From a virus, in the IMG/VR virus record IMGVR_UViG_3300032214_000779, positions 1-43,957 of that record: 43,957 nucleotides of DNA, one strand, 5' to 3'. Under the pieces are notes generated by a model, which did not search any database, had not been told where the DNA came from, and saw only the letters and a program-made list of their open reading frames with translations. Of this stretch, positions 17,017 to 25,800 are shown one piece after another. The first letter of the stretch is position 1. Every line of letters starts with the position of its first letter. The translations under genes and the position numbers were made by a program.

Positions 17017-19218
17017 ATGGCAAAAACCCCTTTTATTAGACCACTGCAAGTTCAGGGTGGAACTTTTTACACATTTAGTTCTGCAGCGGAAGACCTTGCC
17101 TTTACTTTCAATAACTCTGTCAATAAATTTAGATTTTCAAAGTTTGCACTTCTAAATATTCCAGATATAAGTACGACGGCATCTCAGCAGAACACTGTTA
17201 AATTAAATGCTCCCGATAGCGCATTCATAGACTGGAGTACAGCTACATACAATCTAGTACCTAGTGATGCTAACATAGCTTTCTCTCAGAGCTTCCAGTC
17301 ATATTGTTTAAATTTAGAAACGACTATCACTAGCAGTGACGAGTACGATCCTAGCCTAAAACAGAATGTTTCTGAGCGTGTTTTCTGGAAATGGATGAGG
17401 GAGATTGGAGCACTTAGATTTAAAGCAGCTTCAGCGGAACAGGTATCACCTTCTTTGGATCAAAATACTGTCACGTTCAATTCAGATGGTCTTCCCGTTA
17501 CACAAAAGAGATATGTTGAGGGAGACGAAACAGCAGGAACACCCGGAGCTATTGGTTTAACCGGTCCCTATAACAGGGTGGTTCAGTACATAGGTGGATT
17601 GGATATAGTAAATTCGGTTAGAAATCAGGATAATGCTTATTCTGAGGTTTATGTTTACGTTCCAACTATGGACGGAAACACACCTACTGTTTTATTTAAA
17701 AACGTTATAGATACCAACTACTATCCAGACTACACTTGGACTAATAATCCTCCAGATCCATTGGATGATGAATACCTAACCGGTAGATCATACACTGATG
17801 TTAATCCATCAGGTCTAAGTACTCTAGCTATCTTTGACGAAGAGGCATCTGGAGTACCTACCGTTTCTTATACAGAGACTTTTGATGGCTCTGCTTATAC
17901 AGGAAACTGGTATTCACCTTTAGATACACCTAACAGTTATTTCTCAGATAATTCATTTGTTGATCCGACAAATAAGATATTAAATAAGTCTTATGGTAGC
18001 ATAAACAATTGGCAATATGTCAGATCAAATCTTGATTCTATTGGATTGGATTTTGACCCGACATCATATAAGCAGATTATAGATAACTCTAGCATCTCAA
18101 CAATAGAGGAGTTCAATTCAACATCCGATGCTAGTGACTTTGATTTTAACTGTGTCCTTATTTATTATGATGTATACGATCCCGCTAACGAGGCAGACGT
18201 TGCAACAAATTTATATGGTGTTCTTTTCCTAGACGACGTTAACTCTGAATCTGGTGATTCTTTTATACCTAGATTTACCAAGTATAGACCAAATCCGGTT
18301 ACAAAACTAAATGGTAACTCCTATGGATTCAAGATCAATCTTAAATTTGATACTGATGTAGATCAGACCGGGGTTGAGCAAGCTATTAATGATTACTCGC
18401 CATTCTCGCTTTCCATGTTCATGGATGCTATGAATGTTTTACAGGACGCTTCCGGAACAATAAATGACACTGCTTCGCAGTTCATATTTCTTGAGCAAAG
18501 AGTAACTGCAATGGAGGATCTATTACTTTCTTCCACAACAACTGCTACTCTAGAAGCAAGAATAGCTCAATTGGAGGCTGCTCTTGCAGCTAATCAGGCT
18601 CTGTTTACCAACACTAATGCTGTTATGCAGTTGATAGACCAGAACTATGACATGACTAGGGCTATTATAAACGGCCAGTCTTCAATCACAGTTTCTTATG
18701 ATCTCGATCTTGTTAAACAGGGTAAAGGTATAGATGTTGACAGATCTATTCCAAATCAGCTTTATATCAATAATATAAATCAGGACTTTAATATAGGATC
18801 TAACAACGGAGTAGGAACTTTGACCCAAACTGGATCCAATCTGATACCTCTTGTTGAATTTTCAAATTACTTCAAGCACATTAACAACGGAATTCCTATA
18901 ACATTGACACAGGACATGAATATAAGGATCCAGGACACGAATATCAGATGGAAAACCGGGCAGAGATTCAGATTGACTTTTGGTGATAGAGTTTATCCTA
19001 GTGCATTCTTTATAAACATACTAACTAATGCTACTGGTGAATACCCCGTATCAAATCCTAATGCGTCTCCTTATTCGACCCTAATTATATCATTAGATTC
19101 CGATTTCTTCGCCCAATATGACTACTTACCAGTTCTAGAGATAGTTTGCATAAACCAAGATGATTTAGTTTTTCAGGTTGATGCTGTAGGAAAGAGTTTA
19201 ACAAATAACAATATTTAA
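17017..19218 (+). CDS. Virion structural protein with central coiled coil, 733 aa
   Basis: I do not recognise a family. The protein starts MAKTPFIRPLQVQGGTFYTF and is beta-like for about 480 residues, with many Tyr, Asp, Asn and Ser residues. A heptad-rich helical stretch follows near residues 488-545 (FLEQRVTAMEDLLL, then TLEARIAQLEAALAANQALF), which probably trimerises. About 190 further residues then look like a folded beta domain (KQGKGIDVDRSIPNQLYINN and on). This order, globular head then coiled coil then globular end, fits an elongated baseplate or fibre connector. The gene lies 18 bases after the fibre gene and 5 bases before the 1199-aa gene. Confidence 0.6.
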   Translation: MAKTPFIRPLQVQGGTFYTFSSAAEDLAFTFNNSVNKFRFSKFALLNIPDISTTASQQNTVKLNAPDSAFIDWSTATYNLVPSDANIAFSQSFQSYCLNLETTITSSDEYDPSLKQNVSERVFWKWMREIGALRFKAASAEQVSPSLDQNTVTFNSDGLPVTQKRYVEGDETAGTPGAIGLTGPYNRVVQYIGGLDIVNSVRNQDNAYSEVYVYVPTMDGNTPTVLFKNVIDTNYYPDYTWTNNPPDPLDDEYLTGRSYTDVNPSGLSTLAIFDEEASGVPTVSYTETFDGSAYTGNWYSPLDTPNSYFSDNSFVDPTNKILNKSYGSINNWQYVRSNLDSIGLDFDPTSYKQIIDNSSISTIEEFNSTSDASDFDFNCVLIYYDVYDPANEADVATNLYGVLFLDDVNSESGDSFIPRFTKYRPNPVTKLNGNSYGFKINLKFDTDVDQTGVEQAINDYSPFSLSMFMDAMNVLQDASGTINDTASQFIFLEQRVTAMEDLLLSSTTTATLEARIAQLEAALAANQALFTNTNAVMQLIDQNYDMTRAIINGQSSITVSYDLDLVKQGKGIDVDRSIPNQLYINNINQDFNIGSNNGVGTLTQTGSNLIPLVEFSNYFKHINNGIPITLTQDMNIRIQDTNIRWKTGQRFRLTFGDRVYPSAFFINILTNATGEYPVSNPNASPYSTLIISLDSDFFAQYDYLPVLEIVCINQDDLVFQVDAVGKSLTNNNI

Positions 19219-19223
19219 AAGAA

Positions 19224-22200
19224 ATGGCAGGCACTCAAAATTCTATAAGTTCATTAGTTGCTCAATTCTTGAGACTTCAGAAAAATGCTTTAGAAATCAT
19301 CAACGGTCTGAACGAAGTGGCTACGTCTACCAACGAGACAGTTTCAATAGAGGTTTTAGATGACAATGGTAATCCAACTACTGCTAGTATCCCATCGTAT
19401 GGTTATCTAAGAGCACAGATCGACAGAATAGACGGCAACATACAATCTCTAGCAGGTATTTCAAATGGATCAACCGTGAGAAATCCTGACGGAACTTATT
19501 CTCAGGTTTTCAAAGCGGAGCCTCTGAAGAACCCAGCTCCCTTGAGTAATCTATCGGTACCTGCTACTTTCCAAACTAGAGACAACTGGTTTTTTGAAAG
19601 CTTCCTCAGTCCTCTTTTATATGTCAGCATAGACGTAACTGGAAAGATACAAGAAAGCTCAGATAGGATTCTTATTAAGAGAATAATAGCTAACACGACA
19701 GATCAGGCTCAGAAAGATTTTTTTGATAACAACCTGAAGGGAAGAAATGATATTTCGTATGATAATTTCGTTACTGAATTAACTGCTGCTGGAATTCAAT
19801 ATTTTACCGATGAGAATATAGAGCAGCTACCACTTAGAAAATTAAGATACACTGGTCCATTTAGCGTTATTTCTTTTTATGATAGCGTGGTTTCTACGAC
19901 AAGTCAAAATGGACAGCTGGTTCAGACAACAGTTAGAAATTACAAATTAGGAAGTTTAAATTATACAGATACAACTACAGGTGTTCAGAACTCTAAGGTT
20001 CTAAACAATGGAGATCGTTTATCTACCGAGGATGGTACCATATACTTAGTTACCTCTGTGAATATCGACGAGTCTTCGGTGCAACTACAAAGACTATCTG
20101 GATATCAGCAGGTCTTTTTGGGAGCTAATACTCTTAACTTCTATTCGAATGATTTGGGTCCTAGATTTGTCGATGTCACCGTAGCAAACGATGAAAGACA
20201 AGGCGTATTTTTTAAGACAATCGACGATAATTACAATATAGTTTCGTCTCAGTGGTCCACCGGGGTAACTTTCTGGAGTAGCGAACTTACAACTCTAGAC
20301 TCCGCTGGAAATTTGGTCACCCTTGAGCAATTCTACGTTTCACAGGTGGCCGATATAGGTAAAGTGTTTTTGGATATGGCGAAGGAAAAAACAGTCCCTG
20401 CCATCCAAGGATTAACGCCAAATATACCCACTGTTGCAGAGACAAACTTCAAGGTTGTACAGATCAATAAGCAAGTAACAGATTCAGTTCCTGCTAAGAC
20501 AGCTACGGATAAAGTTGCTGCTAAAACATCGCTAAAATCAGAGATCGATGCACTTGACGTTTCGATCAACCAGACTAAGGTGCAGCTAAATCAGGCTAAA
20601 TCTTTGGGTAGCACGGCATCTACGGCTGGAGCAACTAACACCATACAGTCAAAATTAAGTTCTCTTATAGAAGAGAAGGCAAAAAAGAGCCAGCTGTATT
20701 CTTCAGTTGTAAAAGATATACAAACTACAACTACTGATCTAGCGCAGATTAACACGCAGCCTAAGTATAGAGTTAGGGGATTTTGGGCTATACCAGATCC
20801 AATTTTCGATCCACTAACTGGTGAACAGCAGGTAATAGCTTTCAAGGTAAGATATAGATATCTTTCAGACAGTGGAGCAACACAGCCAACTGAACAGATA
20901 AAGTTTGTAGACAACAACGGCCAACAAAAAACTGGAGCTTTTACAAACTGGACAGAGTATACAACTCAGATAAGAAAGAAGGTTTACGATTCAGCAAAGG
21001 GTATTTATGTGTGGGCTCCTGAGAGCGTTGATAATGCAGATGCTCAGAATGTTAACCAGCTTGATATTCCGATACAGAAAGGAGAAAGAGTTGAAATACA
21101 GATAGCTTCCGTTTCTGAAGCTGGATGGCCTAATAATCCTCTTGTTTCTGAATATTCTGAACCCGTTACAATATCATTCCCTAATGATTTGGGTGTCAAT
21201 GGCATCTCTGATCTTTTGAAATCAAATTCAGAGGATTCAGCGGTTGTTAGAATACAGGATGATCTTAACGCTCAGGGACTACCCCAGCATTTATCCGAGC
21301 AGTTCACAGAGAACACAGTTACTTTCTTCCACCAGGCTTCTAATATTGCCTCTGGATTTTTTAATTCAGCTGGTGGAACTATAAGTCTTTTCGATAAGAT
21401 AGCGGAATTACAGCAGCAGATATCAGTTCTACAATCACTAGTTTCAGCTACTGTTGGTATATTGGAGATTTATCTATTGGACGATATAAGCTCGTTACGG
21501 ATAACAAGCGGACAGGTTATAACTCTTAATGCTGGTTACTATAATGAGATTTTCGATATCCCAACTGATAATGGAAAGATCTACACTAAGACATATCTAA
21601 TTTCTATTAGAAATTCACAATCTACACCAGTAGAGCTTCAGTCTATAGTTCCAGGAGGAATAACAACTCAGGCACCTGTTGCAACGTATCCGCAGATAGA
21701 TGGGTACGGTACCAATCTAAGATATGGTGGTGTACCTATTTCCGTTGTTACTTATGCATCATCGGATGTGGTATCGAACGTCAGCATCCAACAGGCAGCT
21801 CCTTTTGCTTGCGCACAGACATACGGTCAGTTCTTATATTCAAGATATAAAAATCTTGGCTTGGATCAGGATTTATACCTAACAAGCTCTCAGATCCCAA
21901 CTTTCAATGATCTTTATGATTATAGCGGATCCACTCCAACCACTGCATTTTTTGGTGTGACTGGTGGAATTATGCCTGTTAATGGATCTTGCTTAATACC
22001 ATATGACCCAACAAACACTCCAACGACGGTTTCAGGTTCAACCGGTGCTTCGATATGGGACGGAACATTCTCCATAACAACGCCAGTTGGCGGCGGAGTT
22101 ATTTCCGAGTTTTGTATAGCAACATCTCATCCAGTTTTGAATACTGGAGCAACCGGAACATTCGTTAATTATGTTAAGCCTAATTTTGACAACTCTGTAC

Positions 22201-22823
22201 CTGGATCTATAGTATACCCAGCCTTCAGACATGCTTTAGGGTTCTATGGTGATTCAACGCTTCCTGGTTATTATGCTCAAACACAATATAGAACTCCTAC
22301 AGCTGCTGCCGGAGCAACTGCTGACGCAGTCGATATCTATGATTCACAATGGCAAGATAAGGTTGGCTTCTCTGCTGATGATCAGTATTTGCTTGGTAAA
22401 TATTCATGTGGAGCTTATCTTTTCTTAGGAATACCACAGGCAACATTCCTTGCAGTTGATGGATTTACCGCTCAAGCATCTAAGAGGATCTATGAAGGCA
22501 CTAATAATGCAATCAACGTTCCACTTATATTCCAATTCAGAGCTAATGATTTAGGAGGCTATATAGGGGGATGGAGAAAAGCTGGCAATCTAAGTAACAT
22601 CACATACACAAAGAAAATAGGAATAGATTTACAGCAGAGGGCTCAAAGTATATTCTCTTTTGATATACAAGTTTCTGGATCATTTAGAAACCAAAATCTA
22701 ATAGCTCCTAATTTTGGGTCTCAAGTAACTCCTCCTGTCAACTCTCCGGTAAATGTTTTCAACCTGTCTCTGGATAACAATCAGAATAACAACTCCGGAT
22801 TTGGTGGGCTTTTTAATCGGTGA
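19224..22823 (+). CDS. Large virion structural protein with coiled coil and fibronectin-like domain
   Basis: This 1199-aa protein opens with a helical segment (SISSLVAQFLRLQKNALEII). Residues about 437-510 form a long Lys/Gln/Ser-rich coiled coil (KSEIDALDVSINQTKVQLNQ and SKLSSLIEEKAKKSQLYSSV). Residues about 512-652 look like a fibronectin type III-type domain (VIAFKVRYRYLSDSG ... VEIQIASVSEAGWPNNP ... SEYSEPVTISFP), a fold common in tail proteins that bind carbohydrates or pack as spacers. A second helical stretch near residue 725-750 (KIAELQQQISVLQSLV) precedes a beta-rich 450-residue C-terminal region. It ends in an Asn-rich tail. The context gives a tail or baseplate role, and the specific function is unknown. 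Confidence 0.6.
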   Translation: MAGTQNSISSLVAQFLRLQKNALEIINGLNEVATSTNETVSIEVLDDNGNPTTASIPSYGYLRAQIDRIDGNIQSLAGISNGSTVRNPDGTYSQVFKAEPLKNPAPLSNLSVPATFQTRDNWFFESFLSPLLYVSIDVTGKIQESSDRILIKRIIANTTDQAQKDFFDNNLKGRNDISYDNFVTELTAAGIQYFTDENIEQLPLRKLRYTGPFSVISFYDSVVSTTSQNGQLVQTTVRNYKLGSLNYTDTTTGVQNSKVLNNGDRLSTEDGTIYLVTSVNIDESSVQLQRLSGYQQVFLGANTLNFYSNDLGPRFVDVTVANDERQGVFFKTIDDNYNIVSSQWSTGVTFWSSELTTLDSAGNLVTLEQFYVSQVADIGKVFLDMAKEKTVPAIQGLTPNIPTVAETNFKVVQINKQVTDSVPAKTATDKVAAKTSLKSEIDALDVSINQTKVQLNQAKSLGSTASTAGATNTIQSKLSSLIEEKAKKSQLYSSVVKDIQTTTTDLAQINTQPKYRVRGFWAIPDPIFDPLTGEQQVIAFKVRYRYLSDSGATQPTEQIKFVDNNGQQKTGAFTNWTEYTTQIRKKVYDSAKGIYVWAPESVDNADAQNVNQLDIPIQKGERVEIQIASVSEAGWPNNPLVSEYSEPVTISFPNDLGVNGISDLLKSNSEDSAVVRIQDDLNAQGLPQHLSEQFTENTVTFFHQASNIASGFFNSAGGTISLFDKIAELQQQISVLQSLVSATVGILEIYLLDDISSLRITSGQVITLNAGYYNEIFDIPTDNGKIYTKTYLISIRNSQSTPVELQSIVPGGITTQAPVATYPQIDGYGTNLRYGGVPISVVTYASSDVVSNVSIQQAAPFACAQTYGQFLYSRYKNLGLDQDLYLTSSQIPTFNDLYDYSGSTPTTAFFGVTGGIMPVNGSCLIPYDPTNTPTTVSGSTGASIWDGTFSITTPVGGGVISEFCIATSHPVLNTGATGTFVNYVKPNFDNSVPGSIVYPAFRHALGFYGDSTLPGYYAQTQYRTPTAAAGATADAVDIYDSQWQDKVGFSADDQYLLGKYSCGAYLFLGIPQATFLAVDGFTAQASKRIYEGTNNAINVPLIFQFRANDLGGYIGGWRKAGNLSNITYTKKIGIDLQQRAQSIFSFDIQVSGSFRNQNLIAPNFGSQVTPPVNSPVNVFNLSLDNNQNNNSGFGGLFNR

Positions 22824-22830
22824 TAAATAC
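22822..22830 (+). promoter_or_regulatory. Possible late-promoter-like GATAAATAC
   Basis: GATAAATAC differs by one base from T4 late consensus TATAAATA plus C, and is followed by TAAT. It overlaps the stop of the 1199-aa gene and lies 41 bases before the ATG at 22863. It is A/T-rich, so chance occurrence is quite possible. Confidence 0.3.
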
Positions 22831-22862
22831 TAATAAGACAATAAATCCTTAATTAGTAATAA

Positions 22863-25800
22863 ATGCCAGCTCAGAAGTTATACGACTACAACACATCGTT
22901 CTCATTAATGAGAACCAACCCCGCCCTAAGCGGTAATGTTAAAATAACTGTAGATTCTAACGGGGGTGTATGGCTCAATTCTTTTGATGCTGACACTCTT
23001 CTCACCTCAGATATTTTTAAGAAGTATAACGTAACGGGTGATAAAAGTTATGCTGAGGATTTATTTACATTCTTCAATCCCAGTGTCATCTCGTCTAGCG
23101 TTGTATTTAAAGTTGGTAGGTTCACTAATGGAGACATAGAAGCTTCTAACAATTACGCTGGTCAGTATGATTTCTTTTATACTTCAGGAGCTCAAACTCT
23201 TATCGATAAGAATTATGAGGAGGAATTTTCATATCTTGCACCTCTTTGGTTAAGAAGCGAGATCCCGGATTTCTTTGTTATATTTAAAGTACCCGGTCCA
23301 ATTTCCTATAAATATTCGGATAATCAAACCGTTATTAATCAAGGTGTAAAGTATAAGGTAGTTAAAAATTACGATCAGGATGATTTCGTTGTAAGATATG
23401 GTACAGATTCAAGCGGAAATCCTGTTTATTATTCAGATGGAGATTTTTTTACTGGCTTATCTGGATTGACATCCTATTCAATAACATCCGGACAAGGCTC
23501 GGTTGTGATATTCGAAGAACTTTACAATCTTTCAAATGTACAGGACGTCGAGACATATTTTACCGAGAAAATACTACCAAATTCAGAGGCTGTAAAAACT
23601 TACGACCTAAGAAGTGGAACCAAGATCGGTGATTACATAAGAAACATATTTTCGAATCTAGGAGAGCAATATTCGCCCGTTTATATCAATTTTGGTGAAG
23701 GTGGATTTAGTTACTTTAATGGTATATCTCTAGCATCTGGCACATATACACAAGCTGGCGAGTTAATGAGAGACTATTTCGTTAGCTCTGGCTCCACTGT
23801 GCAGATGGATTTGGAAAGATATGTTACGGAAGGATTTGCTAGAAATGCCATCGTTTGTCCAAATCTATTGAATCTTGAGTTTTTATTCAACGACGCTGAA
23901 GCCCAAGACTATGATATCAACAGATATTATGGGGCTTATGTTTCAAGAAATGACACAGGGGAATTTAAGCTAAATGGTAATTTCCTTTATGAGTTTAGAA
24001 ATTCGGAAGGAAATGAGAATTATCCGGTTCCAAGTAGAAATGCATTTGGATATTACTACAACAACACTTCTTACCCAGTCGCTGCTACTTCAGGTGTTAG
24101 ATTATATTACGAAGGCGCTAGTGGATTTTTACCAGGGTCAAACGATACCAATTCCACTAATTACCTTAAGCTTTTTTACATAACCGATAAAAATGACAAC
24201 TTCTATTCCCTGAAAAGAATAGAAAATTGGGATTCTAGTGTAACTGCATCTTCACCATATGGATATGGACCCTATGAACCTGTCAATGAAACGTTCGGTG
24301 TTACTGGTTCTACTGGATGCACAGCGGGAACTTTTGTTTTACAAAACACATCGGTTGATCTTCTAAATTTTACAGGCATAGATGATCAGCTAGTTAGCGC
24401 AAGAGGATCCATAAATGGCCAAAATGGCAGACCGTATTTCGATATAAAATTTTTACAAGATTGGAATATACCAAATAAGGATCTTGTTATTAAAATATAT
24501 TGGCCACAGGGGTCCAGAGTGGAAGGTGCAGAGAGATATGATATAATAAGAAGTGGGGATTTTTCAGGAACCATAGTTTGGGTAGCAGGAAGCACATACA
24601 GCAGCGGCAATAATTATTATTTCAATGCATCTGCTGGTACGACTTCAGAAGTAGCTGGAGCTTTTTCATCCAGTGTTTATGAAATATCCGATATAGTTTG
24701 GGACTCTGGTACGGTGGAATCCTCCTCAGTAATAAGAGTTAAGAATCCTAATGACGTGGGAAATTCCACATATTACGTCTCTGTTTTTGATAATTATGAT
24801 TATTTCGAGTCTAAGTATCAGAGGCTGTGGTCTCCTTCTAGTTCTTATGCGGCAGGTGATATCGTTAGATATAATGGAAGGTATTATCAGGCTTTAAGCA
24901 ATATAATCGCTTCTCCGTCGTCGTCTAATATTAACCCGGATGACCTAGAAGGTGTGTCTTGGAATCTGTATTATTCTCTAAGCTCCTCTGGTTATATCGA
25001 GGTGAAGGGGGAAGACGCAGCTCAAGTTTCCGGGATTAAGTACTTTCAAGGTGGAACTGATAAGCCTAAAATAAGAGTTGCATTTGACGACGACCTCCTT
25101 AATTTGGTAAGACCTGGAAACTTTATACAGACAGAGAAGGGGTTCTCTTTAATATCGGAGATAGACAGATATGTCGATGACCCAATCTACGACAGTAATA
25201 CTAAGTTAGTGACAGGATTCAATGATTATAACTTATTCAGGGTTGCTGTCATATCCGATATCTATGATGAGATAAATCTGGGGTCTGATTCTAGATTTAA
25301 TGTGTTTGCACCTTATATTCTTAAAACCGGAGTATTTACTTTCTTTGACTTTAAAGATTTCGATTTTGATTTTTGGAGTTCTAATTATGGAATAACCCCA
25401 AACTACGAGACTTATAGATATTTCCAACTTTTACCGGGGACGGAAGGAGAAATAGTAGAAGATATAGAGTATTACGTCAAAAATGGTAGCGTTTCATATA
25501 ATGGCTCCACTTATGGACAGTTAACCACTTTTGTTGGTGTTAGCGGAGCTACTTCTTTTGAGAACGCTTCATCCGGTAATATAATTCCGGTAGTCTATCC
25601 TCTCCAATTTTCGGATGCTAACTATAATCAATACAGCATTAGTACAGGCTATGAGGATGATCTGGATTCTTTTAATGGATTTGTTGGTATCAGATCGGTA
25701 GAGCAGACTGCTCCCATACCTGATACCGCAACTAAGGTTCAGACCTTTAATTACGGTTTACTAGCAGATGAATACTCGTACCTGAAAGAAAACTATACGG

